From Bedellia somnulentella (taxonomy: Eukaryota > Arthropoda > Insecta > Lepidoptera > Bedelliidae), in NCBI GenBank assembly GCA_963576735.1, contig OY755179.1, positions 6,138,001 through 6,202,000 on the forward strand: DNA of 64,000 nt, in the 5' to 3' direction. A model generated the notes under the pieces. The model ran no database searches and had not been told where the DNA came from. It saw only the letters and a program-made list of their open reading frames with translations. This document shows positions 39,430 through 51,300 of this stretch, piece after piece. The translations under genes were made by a program, and so were the position numbers. Position 1 is the first letter of the stretch. Each line of letters starts with the position of its first letter.

Positions 39430-40490
39430 TACCATGGAAGTATTATTTAAACAGGAACGCGCGCTGGCGACCTAAAGTGTCCTAAAAAAGGATGGCTAAC
39501 TAGCTAACTGTGTCTCGTTTTAAGTAGGGTGACCATCTGTTGGTGTTTCAATAAGAGTTCCTCTAAAGGATACAAAAACACTGATATTTACATATTTTGA
39601 ATGGTTTGTTCATGAAAACCTCATGTGGGGACCTGATGCACTAACAGCCTTTGACACGGTAGCTCAATTGGTTTTGCTTTTTATAAACGAAATTTATTTT
39701 TAACAACATACATACATACATATACTCACGGCTATGAATCCCTAGAAGGGATAGCCAGAGCTAAGGAATTAGAAATTCCTCAGCCACTTTTGGAAGTTGC
39801 GTGGGGAAAAGATGGTGAAATAAAGGTCGTTGGTGATGGGTCTCAACCGCATTGCCCAAAAATCCCTTAATAGCCCCAATACCGTTAGTCGCCTCTTACG
39901 TACACCCACCGGAATAAATGGGGTAGTGCTATACTAAGACACCACACAGCTATATTCAAATTCAAATCGTTTAATGCATTCATGTGGTAAAGTTCGAGAT
40001 GATACAGGTTATTTTATTTATTGTTCCATAACATGAACCCATATTTATCACTATATTTTCTTAATTAAATGATAAAAGCTCCAAAACACTCAAACAGATG
40101 ATAAATTGTGGACACCACATTTATCTTGTTTCGATGGGGATACCCGTTACAAATATTAATATCCCTTTTGCCAAACTTAACCAATTATTTATCTCCAAAT
40201 CGATAGGCGACAATAATAATTAAAATAAAATACAAAAAAGGAACAGTTAATAACCTGCTTTTTATAAAATATTCCCTATAAATAAATTTGAATTTGTTTT
40301 TCTTTGAACTTAATCTCGACTGGCAACCGCGCGAGCGGGACACACTTCTCTCTCACACGGCTCTCGTTCTAGGACGTTTCTCTGCTTGACAGTCTTTAAA
40401 AGATAATTAACTTTATTGCATGGTAATAAATTGCATTTTTGTTTCCATATTTTTGTGAGTACGCTCTCCTGTTTAGTTAGTAGCTTCATG
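39430..40490 (-). repeat. large inverted repeat, right arm
   Basis: Inverse of the left arm, from TACCATGGAAGTATTATTTA to GTTAGTAGCTTCATG. It contains a truncated SINE-C (39593-39670) and the full Rep-A at 39706-39957. The arm is more compact than the left one. Confidence 0.9.
39706..39957 (-). mobile_element. Rep-A copy in right arm
   Basis: Complete inverted copy with an ATGT-repeat tail at 39706-39722. Its counterpart in the left arm is cut at 35720. Confidence 0.85.
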
Positions 40491-40817
40491 GTTTGTACAC
40501 TTTGAAATGAAGCAAAAATTTTGTTGCCTACATTATTGTTTCTTATTCATACTTTTTGTCAATATAAAGGAGTTTTTACGCACAGAGCGGTACTGAAACT
40601 TTTTGTTGAATTTATATACTTTTTACTGGCAACCAGTCTGGCAGAACAGTCTGTAGACCGACAGCCATGTAGCGAATCTAGAGTCGGCCTGAGATAGAAG
40701 ACTTCAATGACAGTGCCCAAGACCGAGGTGGAAAGATGTTCTGTGATCTTTAGGTGCCCAACGGAGAACAACAAGATATTATTATTAAAAGCCTTTTGTG
40801 TCCCACTGCTACCGCTG

Positions 40818-41008
40818 GGCAAAGGCCTCTCTCCCCTTCTTCCACTCCAGATGGTCTTGAGCGGTCTCCCACCAGTTCTTATCCCAGAGACCTAACTCGT
40901 CGATCCATATTTTTCTTAGTCGGCCAAACTTTCTCTTTACATCGGGAGCCCATTGCGTGGCTCTTTTGGCCCATTGCATCGGTCTGGGTGCATTCGGACG
41001 AGATATAG
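40818..41008 (-). pseudogene. LINE C-terminal fragment
   Basis: The reverse strand reads WAPDVKRKFGRLRKIWIDEL and WWETAQDHLEWKKG, the C-terminal block of a common insect LINE type. It ends near GGCAAAGGCCTCTC. Nothing upstream survives. Confidence 0.6.
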
Positions 41009-42149
41009 TTAAATAATTTATTGGTTAAAAATAATATTCTCTTACTGTATAAATCTTTTATTTCCTACATTCTTAAGTACAAACTTACAATAGGAACAGG
41101 TAAATAAAAATGTGTATATAAAATAAACAATATCACATACAAAAAGTCTTTGGCGAATACTGAAAAGTAAACTATTACAAAAATCCAATCCAAAAAGATT
41201 TAGCACTTAGCATTATATGAACATCGAGTTACAAAAACGACAAGAGTACCAATGAGTTTACTCTTTCTTATAACTAGTTACATACATTTGGACAAGTCTG
41301 AGGGCAAAGGTGAAACGGTGAAAAAACTCACACTAATGAGATTATATTTAAACCCCTGAATAAGTAACTCCTTTGGAAATACAATGTATCAAACTATTTG
41401 GTGCTTTTATACACCTGAACTGAATGAACATATTTTACCATATTTTTTATTTTTGAGGACAGAAATAAGTTCGATGTTGCATTACAATTATTTTCATTGT
41501 TGAAACAACCATTTCCTACATTCGGACCAAACAATGAGAAATCATTAATTGCTTTTATTCGAAATATATACAACGCTTTATGATAATTCTTAATTTTGAC
41601 TATTAGACCATCGTGAGGCATAATTATGTTTTCTGTTTTGTTCTAAGTTTTCATAGATAACATAGCACACATATTATTTAAGTTACTGCAATCTAAACTG
41701 AAGAAGAAGGCCATTTACCTATCCTATTTTATAGATTTACAGAGAAAAAACAAGCAGAGAAAGTCCACTTTTTGCCACCATTTCGATCCTCTCACACTAT
41801 TATGGGACCCACGATACTTGAAATTAAAAAAAGTCGAGAGCTCAGAAAAGTGTTTTTCACCAAGGTTTTAATATAAACACGACAGTTATAGAACCCACAT
41901 CATTCTTTATAACCTACAGTATTTCTACACTACAAACAAAAGTAGATACTTGGTAGTCAATAAATTAAATAGTAATTCTTATGTTTATAAATTTACAACT
42001 AACTTGTAAACAAAAATTAATTTTTTTTTAAAACATTACTTATTTTATATTCTAATATACATGTTTAATATCAAAATTGTGATATATACCAGTCAGTGTC
42101 ATGAATTCAAGTTTATTTAGTTAAAGTTAAATCAATTGATAAGTTAATT
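41009..42149. other. no gene recognised
   Basis: AT-rich. Only short ORFs without motif. Confidence 0.5.
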
Positions 42150-42392
42150 GTTGTGTAGGCTTGGAATAGCACTACCCCATTTCTTCCGGTGGGTGTACGT
42201 AAGAGGCGACTAACGGTATTGGGGCTTTTCAAGGGATTTTTGATCGATGCGGTTGGAGACTCATCACCAACAACCTTTATTTTACCATCTTTTCCCCACT
42301 CAACTTTCCAGACGTGGCTGAGGAATTTCGAATTCCTTAGTTCTGGCTACCCCTTCTAGGGATTTGTAGCCGTGAGTATATGAATGTTACGA
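42150..42392 (+). mobile_element. Rep-A copy
   Basis: TTGTGTAGGCTTGGAATAGC to TTTGTAGCCGTGAGTATATG. The tail is short. Confidence 0.85.
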
Positions 42393-42573
42393 TAAAAACG
42401 TATCAAAAAACATATATACTATATAAAATTGGTGTAAGAAAGTATGAAAGTGGATTTTCTTCACAATCGATCACGAGTTTTGATTTGATCAGTATAATGG
42501 TTTATAATTATTTACCGTGATATTGACAACACAACTATAAGATGTTATGTATGTTTACAAATGAAAAACCATT

Positions 42574-43131
42574 TTAATAAAGGGGGCGAAGACAAGAAAT
42601 TAAACATGAGTAAGTATCAAAACGGAATGTTTGCCGAAATATGAAACGAAAAACTGCTTTATATGATATGAATATGATAATAGGAACTACATGTAGTGAA
42701 GAGTAACAAAAAACAGCAAATACTACCACAGTAAATCCAGAGTTTTCCTGAATATAATCCAAAAAGACCCGCCCTTTCTTCAAAACTGGGTTGTTAAAAT
42801 ATAAATTTATAGTAAAGTCTTTGCCGCCTGTGAAAAACTTGGCGAATAATAAATTGTATGTCAAATCATGCGCTTGATCAAAGTTATTGCAAGGATGATC
42901 TTCCATGTAATCTAGTTTGCAATAGAATCCAACAATCATGTAAACAAACCAAATTGTCACGATTACTCCGTAATCACATACATTTGACGATCAATTATGA
43001 ACATAGTCTGATTTCAACGAACGCACCATTGTTTTCACATTATCTTCAACACGATTTAACTTGTATTTATAAGTTAAATTTATTAAAACATTTGCAACGT
43101 AAAAATTTCGAAGTATTTGACTAGCTGTCAT
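42574..43131 (-). pseudogene. small two-span membrane protein ORF with one internal TGA
   Basis: I do not recognise the family. From ATG at 43131 the frame runs 46 codons (MTASQILRNFYVANVLINLT onward), meets TGA at 42993-42991, and continues in the same frame for 138 more codons to a stop at 42574. After the TGA there is a hydrophobic span (GVIVTIWFVYMIVGFYC), a hydrophilic loop (EDHPCNNFDQAHDLTYN; FFTGGKDFTINLYFNNPVL) and a second span (TVVVFAVFCYSSLHVVPIII). The tail is basic and aromatic. Base composition is ordinary for the region, with no repeat overlap. It could be a recent pseudogene, a readthrough gene, an exon (the coding part may start after the TGA at Met 42960) or a retrocopy. It lies alone between Ror and syntrophin. 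Confidence 0.45.
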
Positions 43132-43249
43132 CTTAGTTTTTTACTCATCGAACTCTATAAGTCATTGAAAAGTTAGTGTTGTTCGTAATCTGAAGTTATC
43201 CTTTATTTTTAATTTAATAAATTATTTTAATTTAATATTAAAATAAAAA

Positions 43250-43605
43250 GCGACATGATAGTCCAGTGGGTAGAACACCCGCCCGAAAAACAGAAGGGCG
43301 TGAGTTCCAATCCTGGGACGGGCCTACACCAATTTGTCTTTTCTAAAGTCATATGTGTGGTTAATTTATCATGGTTGTTAACGGTGAGGGAAAACATCGT
43401 GAGGAAACCCACATGGCTGAGTTGTACTTAGTCATGTGACAGTGTATTCGTACAAAACGGCGATAGGCCTGCCCCCTATCACGTGAGTACACTGTCTAAG
43501 CAAAACGTGGGTACCTTCTCTGGAAACTAGATGGCTCTTGCCATGTGAGTTCAGGAGTATTGGTACCTCTGCCAACCCCTTCGGGGATAAACGGCGTGAA
43601 CGTTT
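43250..43605 (+). mobile_element. SINE-B, full-length
   Basis: GCGACATGATAGTCCAGTGG head through GGCGTGAACGTTTTATG. Near-identical to 36148-36525. The TTATG tail is reduced. Confidence 0.9.
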
Positions 43606-45023
43606 TATGTTTATTATTTAAATAAAATAAAAATAATAATTCAAGAGCTCAATATAATTAACCAAAACGGATTGTATCCTAAGCCATAAAAATAATGGTT
43701 AGTTTTTAAAAATTGACAGGTGGCCATTTTGTTAGAATTGTCATTCACAGTCATTCACTGTTCTGTGGGTTCGCTGTGCATTAGTGTTTTCTGTTTCCGA
43801 TTTCTACGACTTTGCATTCTCATTTTGGACTTTTGTTTTGCTTTACGATTTGGCTGGACATATTTTTCTTGGAACGACGACCTTTGCACGGCATCACGGA
43901 CTTTGATATAGCATACGATTGGTATTTTTTAGTCAGTTTTATTTTAATACCTATCCTACTATGGGTATATGACTTAAAATTAAAATAATTAGAAAAATTA
44001 ATTTAATTAAAATTAAATTAGAACACTATGACATCACTATGGGCATAAACAATACGCTGTCAATGTCAGTCCGCCATATTTGTTTACATGATTGTTGGAT
44101 TCTATTGCAAACGATTTTACAAATCTAGAGACATTAACATAATAAGTTAAATAAGTATAACTAGTTTATTTCCCTTAAATAAATAATAAACTACAATTAT
44201 TTTTAAATATAACATACAGATTTTAATAAATATTAATTTTTAACATCTGAGTGCCGGCGTTGCCTGTCGGGATGACAATTAAAATTTTAGTTTAAAAATA
44301 AATTATAAATGCTACATTTTCACACTGAAGGAAAACCAGTGGAAATATCGCGGCCGCAAATGCTTCGGCCATGTTTGGCTTACACATTATGTTACTTTTT
44401 AGTTGTGCGTGTTTCATTCATTAGGGATGTTACCAAAGAGAGAACATTTAGTATTCAGCACACGTTTCACGGATATATTTAGAATAAATGATTTCGAAAA
44501 TATCGAAAAAAACTGCGTTGATTTATTTTCCCTTACAAGTATTTAAAATAATATAATTACGATTTCAATTCGTGAATGTTCATATATTTTTTTTGTTAAT
44601 CGTTATCACCGGAAATAAATCAACAATACATATATGGTTATGTATTAATACATACATTTCAAATATGCAGGTTAACTTATGTTTAACCAATTTAACCTAT
44701 ACGATACGAGACGAGATAGGCCTTCTATAGGGAGTAGTGTACACATTATATTCATCATACATAGTATTATACACTACGAATATGAATACACCTTAACGTG
44801 AAATTACGATATCATAATTAAAAACGGTACGCAACATAAATGCTTGATTTTAGAAAAATAAATGTACAGGTCTGATTAATTGAAGTCATGTCATCTGCAT
44901 GTTAGGCTTTATCTTTTGGACTTTGCTAGCAAGATAAGTAACAATTTGTTACCAAAAATACAAACTAACTGTCCCAATGCTAAACTCCATAAAGCAGAGA
45001 GATTCCCACAAATTCTTAAACTA
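43606..45023. other. Ror 3' flank, no gene recognised
   Basis: 43720-43920 is less AT-rich, with a weak ORF of no known type. The rest is AT-rich and should include the Ror 3' UTR on the minus strand. Confidence 0.4.
44522..44527 (-). terminator. candidate poly(A) signal of Ror
   Basis: AATAAA on the minus strand about 500 nt after the Ror stop codon. Inference only. Confidence 0.3.
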
Positions 45024-45363
45024 TTAAATCTCGTTCCCAAATTGACTACTTTGAATCCTAACAACCGTATCTTTAACCCCATTTCTGTCTCCATCTAACA
45101 GCGATCCTGCTGAACCTTTTTTCATTTTAGGTCCGACAGGGGGCGCTTCACTACACACTGACCTATTATCGTCCAACTTTAAGGCTTTGCTTAGTTTCAA
45201 ACTGTTGGTTGTTAGGGAGCCGTTGGATGCGAAGTGTGGAGGGATAAGTGGTACTCGCTCTTGAAGGTCCCGACTAGAAACTGAGGGTCTGTGCCCGCAA
45301 ATACTTCCTGATTCCGATGGTGCTGTGTCGGGACAGCCACCTTGGTCTATCCATAATTGAAGC
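45024..45363 (-). CDS. Ror: Ror exon 4 (C-terminal tail)
   Basis: Acceptor CTTTGCAG|GCTTCAA. Frame entry gives [11 protein letters not shown] and a 113-residue tail rich in Ser and Gly, ending SSQFGNEI, with TAA at 45024-45026. It is much shorter than the Ser/Thr/Pro-rich tail of vertebrate Rors. Confidence 0.88.
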
Positions 45364-48300
45364 CTGCAAAGCGAATGAAATACATCTGTTAGTTAAAAAG
45401 ATTTTGTACATATTAGTTGGGCAGTGAACAGAAATTATTTTATTATTGTGACACCAAATATTTTCAAGATGTTCTTCACACCGATAAAACCGCCTGTCCT
45501 CTAAAAAAATTGAGGAAAATCCCACAGAGGGATAGAGCCTATACATACTTAAAACTTATAAATATACTCACATCATTAGTTCTCATTTCAGCTCAGCCAC
45601 AAATACATCAATATGTTTATTAGCGATCTTCAATTATTATTCCTACTTTGGATGTCTGCCTTTTTATGCAAATTATTTCATCTAAATGTGTCTTCCGAGT
45701 TCTCCTCTACTGAAATTTCTATCCATCTCAAATAACACCATTCACTCTATTCCAACTAAACATTTTTGGTCTAACTCAGTCTTTCATGCTTCTAGAAAGA
45801 AAGAAAGAAGAAGAAGAAAGAAAAACATTTATTCGCTGCTACATACGTACAAAAAGACACATAGCACAAAAAATATTTACAAACACACAAGAAACAAATT
45901 AATAAAAAACAATATCAAACACACTAATTCCAAGATATAAAACTCATAAAACAATAGCCGTATAACCTGCGTAGTAGCAACGAATTTGGAAGCTGACTCA
46001 GCATTATCGTTGTGAGTAAGTGAAATACCTCACAACACTGATTTTCAGTCAGCACCAAAATAAAAATATAAAAGAAAAGACGTCACATATTCAAATTTAA
46101 TGACAAATAGAACTTATAACATACTTGTATAAATAACAGAAGTAAAAAGTACCTCTTTAATAAATTAATATATAAAAACTGCACACATACTTATATACTA
46201 CACATATACATACATAATACATAAATATAAATACATAACAGACTCCACCTGCAGACAAACTTCTATCTTCTACTGCCACACCGGGCATACTTGTGGGTTG
46301 CAATTCCATAAATAAGTGCAGCAACTATCAAATCATCATGCACCGTCATTTGGGCCTGTTCAGACACCTATTGACTACAAACGCACATCGATCAAGTCGG
46401 ACACTTTGAAAGCTATCATGTCCTTATGTCCAAGTAATAAGAACTAATATCTGTGTAGAGTCGGCATAGAATAGCACTACCGCAGTTCTTCCTGTGGGTG
46501 TTCGTAGGAGAAGGCTAACGTTATTAAGGCTTTTTAGTTAATTTTGAACTAGGTATGTGGTTGGAGAACTTTTATTATAATCTTTTCTCCAGTCAACTTG
46601 CAAAAGTGGCTAAGGAATTTCGTATTCCGAACCTCTGGCCACCCCTTCTATATGTTATAGTATATATATGTATGTATGTAATGAGAACTTTTGTCGCTGT
46701 CTAATATCCAACTCTCTAAGAATTACCAAAAAAAGTGTTACCTCATAAAAATATCATCAAAGTTGGGTCTCCGCTGTGGCGCGTGTTGCCAGCAGTCCCT
46801 CATGAGCTGGTAGACCGGCGGCGGGCAGCCGGCCGGGGTGGCCAGGTACTCGCCGCCGCGGACCATCGATATCACCTCGTGGTTGCTGTACCTGGTAACA
46901 CAATTTATATTAGCGACTTAGATTTACCCAAGGTCAGGCTACATCAATAAACTTGATAGAATATGGTTGCAATTATATTACAAAAAATACTTGCAACATT
47001 TGGCATCGGAAATTACTGCGTTGTTGCAACGTTGCATCGCAACTTTTTTAAAACAACTGCGAATTGAAACCTTATGAAATAACTGAAAAATATTGTCTTA
47101 TAGCACATATTATTAATGTAACAATTTTAGCTATAAGTTAATCACATTAAACACTCTAAAAGTGTCGGAAGATTTTTGCGATACTACGTGATTTCGCACC
47201 CCACGCAGTTATGTGAGAAAAGTATTTTTTGAGGGCAAAAGTAACTATGTTCTTCTAAGTGTTTGTCAGTACGAGTATTACAATAAAATCATTCAAATTG
47301 TTTTATTTTATTGAAAAATGTCTTAAATTTTTTAATCACAGGGTTAGCGGGTATATTCAATAATAGCAGAAGTTTAATATCTTTATAACAAACGTGATAG
47401 CCCAGTGGGTAGAACACTCGGTTGTCGTGCAAACGACTAGTGTTCAAATCCTGGGTCGGGCCTACACCAATTTGTCTTTTCTAAAGACATATGTGTGGTT
47501 AATTTATCATGGTTGTTAACGGTGAGGGAAAACATCGTGAGGAAACCCACATGGCTGAGTTGTACTTAGTCATGTGACCGTGTATTCGTACAAAACGGCG
47601 ATAGGCCTGCCCACTATCACGTGAGTACACTGTCCATGCAAAACGTGGGTACTCTGAACACCAGGTGACAAAGTCACGTGATGTTCAGAAGTATTAGTAC
47701 CTCTGCCAACCCCTTCGGGGATATGCGGCGTGAACGTTTATGTTATGTTATGTTATGTTTAATATCTTTCTAACAATTAATATCACACATACTCACGGCT
47801 ATAAATCCCTAAAAGGGGTGGCCAAAGCTTCAGAATCAAAAATTTTTAAGCTACTTTTATAAGTTTAGTGGGGAAATGATTGTTAAAACAAAAGTTGTTA
47901 GTGATGGGTCTCCAACCGCATCGGCAAAAAAAACATTTAAAAAGTCTCAATACCCTTAGTCGCCTCTTACGTACATCCGTGGGAAGAAATAAATAGCCAA
48001 TGAACATTATGTTACGTAAAAAACCTAAAGCAACTTACAGGATACATGTACTTATCAAATCTCATGGGTGGTATTAAAAGATTCGACGATACATTAAGTG
48101 ATATACGAACAATCAGAAAGATATAACAAAACCTATATGGGTATTTAGCCAAGATATCCTAAAAAGAAAGTTGCAACATTCAAGCTCATTATGCTTTATC
48201 CAACACCCGACATATTTTTGTGAATCAATTAAACAAATAAAAATTTTCGACACCAGCGGGACCCGAACCCACGACATCCGGGTCTACGCTCCCGTCGCTC

Positions 48301-51300
48301 TGCCAACTGAGCTATGGTATCAAGCGACCACTATCGAGTCTCCACATGAGGTTTTCATGCAAAAGAAAGCCTTATTATAAGTTTTGTTAAGTTTCTTTAA
48401 ATGTATAGTGAAGTCGCCGAAAATGAACTGAACTGCTAATTCTGAAGCTCTGCCTACCATTTATGAGATTGTACCCGTGAGTATAAACAGGTAGCTGCCA
48501 AATGTCGTGCGCAATCTACAATCACATCAACATAATATGCAAAAGCAGCTTGCCTATGGTTCGATTAATGTTGCGTGCTTCATTTCACTTTCTAATTGTA
48601 AACAAACTATGCATCGATAATGTAAATATGTCTGTCGTTTTTATCTCACACTGCACGTAATAGTTAATTACTTTGACACATTCTTTAAACATCTCTATAA
48701 ACAAGCCAGCTATTTAACACGGTATATCTCCGAGGGGGTAGCGGATATTTTCTTTTGAATATCATTGAACATTATCTGCTGGTGTTCGGAGTACACAATT
48801 ATTTGGATATCGTACCCACGTGATTAAAGGCAAGCTCTATGCCACTTTATACGGATATAATCAATTTCCTCGCGCTGTTTTCTCTCATCATTACCAACCT
48901 TGGTAAATGATACTAATATGAAGAAAAGACACAGATGTTTAGGCTCGATTCAAAATGCGGAGTCTAGCCTTCTAAGACCGTGCTTTGAATAAGAATCTAC
49001 CAAGGCTATTGTTTGTTGTTTATCCGATTTAGATAAAATATTTTACTGATAGACAGTTTAAACCTCAGAGTATAAGCCTTAATAATATAACCTTAGAGTT
49101 TTTAACCAATACGCTAAATGAGTTCGTATAACACTACCCGTGCAAAGTCGGGGCGAACTACTAGTACTACATAAAAAAAAGCAATAATTGAAATCGCAAA
49201 TAAAATATTTACCCATAATACGGTTGTAGGCCATAACTATAGATCTCCCACAGAACAACTCCGTAAGACCATACGTCGCTCTCTGATGTGAACTTCCCGT
49301 AAAGTATAGACTCGGGTGGCATCCAACGGACTGGCAGCAGACTTTTAGATTGTACCTGGAAAAAGTGGGTGCGCTAAGTTATACATTACTTTTTAAATCT
49401 TTCCTCGTAAATTTATACTCGGGAGTCAAAGCCAGAGCCGAGCGAAGCTGAGATGATGCTTTTTCAAAAATTTATGAATTGAAACTATAAGGAACCTGAA
49501 TTATGTGATCCGTTGCAAATATCATTGTAAGATAAAAAGTTAAGAAGTAAGTAATTGTGAAACGTAATCTGTAATTGTATACCGTAATTGTATCTATAAA
49601 TCTTCCTAAGAAAATAAAATAAAATAGCCGTGTAGTGTCCGCTTAGAATAACACAACCCCGTTTCTACCGATGGGTGGTACGTACGTAAGAGGCGACTAA
49701 CGGTGTTGGGGTTTTTAAAGGATTTTTGGGCGATGCGGTTGGAGACCCATCACCAACAACCTTTACTTTACCATCTTTTCCCCACTTAACTTTCCAAAAG
49801 TGGCTGAGGAATTTCTAATTCCTTAGCTTTGGCTTTGGCTTTGGGTTTTGTAGCCGTAAGTATATGTACGTATGTAATAATAAATCGGTAGTTGGACAAT
49901 GAATAGGATATTTTTAATGTGAGCCAATATGTACCCGAAAAAAGTGAAGGGATAGGTTCTGCACCTTGTAATTAAGCGGAACTATTGAAGGATGACTTTT
50001 TTTATCAGCCTGCCTGTCTGTTAAAACCCTTTGAAAATTTAAGAGATTATCATATGAGTAAAAATTAAATTTCCCATTTATTCCTGCGAGTGTACACGTA
50101 GTACGTAAGAGGCGACTAACGGTATTGGGGCTTTTAAGGAATTTTTGGGCGATGCGGTGGGATACCCATAACAAATAATCTTTTTTTCACCATCTTTTCC
50201 CCATGCAACTTCCATAAGTGGCTGAGGAATTTCTAATTCCTAAGCTCTGGGCCACCCCTTCAAGGGATTAATACCCGTGAGTGTGTATGTAAAGATTAAA
50301 GTCATGGAAAGGCACCAAAAATCTAAGTCAATGTAAGCTGTGTAGTGTAGCAATACCCCATTTCTTCCCGTGGGTGGCATTCATGGCGAATAAGGGTTGC
50401 AGCTTTTTATGTGATTGTTTGGCAATGCGACTGTATACACACCACCAACTAACTCTCAACTCAACTCAACCGTTCACGCCGTATATCCCCGAAGGGGATG
50501 GAAGAGGTACTAATACTTCTGTAAGTACAGGCACATGGTTTCCTGACAATGTTCAATTCACCGTTAACAACCGTGATAAATAGGTCCAACCCGGGATTTG
50601 ATTGCACGCCTGTTTGTATTGACCCATTGGATTATCACAGCAGTGTATCACTAAATACACTTTACTTTTACTAGATTTACCCCAAGCAACTTCTAAAAGT
50701 GGCTGAGTATTTCTAATTTCGAGGCTCGGACTACCCCTTTTTGGGATTAACGGCCGTGAGTATAGGTAGGTGGGAAAAGTGTTAAATTATCAAACTAACA
50801 GTTTAGTACATGTTTGTCTTACCCGATAATAATCAGAACTGTATATATCCCTGGACAATCCAAAGTCTGATATTTTGACAACAAAATCATCAGAAACCAA
50901 ACAGTTCCTTGCTGCTAAGTCTCTGTGAACATAGTGGTGAGATGCCAAATACTGCATACCGGCTGCTATATTCGATGAGATGTTTAACAACCTCATTGCT
51001 GGCAACCCCTTGCCAGAAGGTGGTGCACGACCCATCAAAAACTCATGTAGGTCACCACGAGCCATAAACTCAAATAGCATACAGAGTGGTTCTTCTTTTA
51101 ATGCAACTCCCACAATACACACTATGTTGTCATGACGTAATTCTGAGATCAGATCTATTTCTCGCCGGAAATCTGCCTGTGTTTTAGCTGCTGCATTCTC
51201 TTTCAATGCTTTTACTGCCACATACAAAGTTTCTCCATTCACTTTTAGCGCACCTTTGTAAACCTTCCCAAAAGCACCTTCTCCTAACTCTTCTAAGAAT

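Noticed and set aside
35022..40490. inverted repeat as LTR pair or viral integration
   Set aside because: Arms are inverted, not direct, and carry no gag, pol or primer-binding site.
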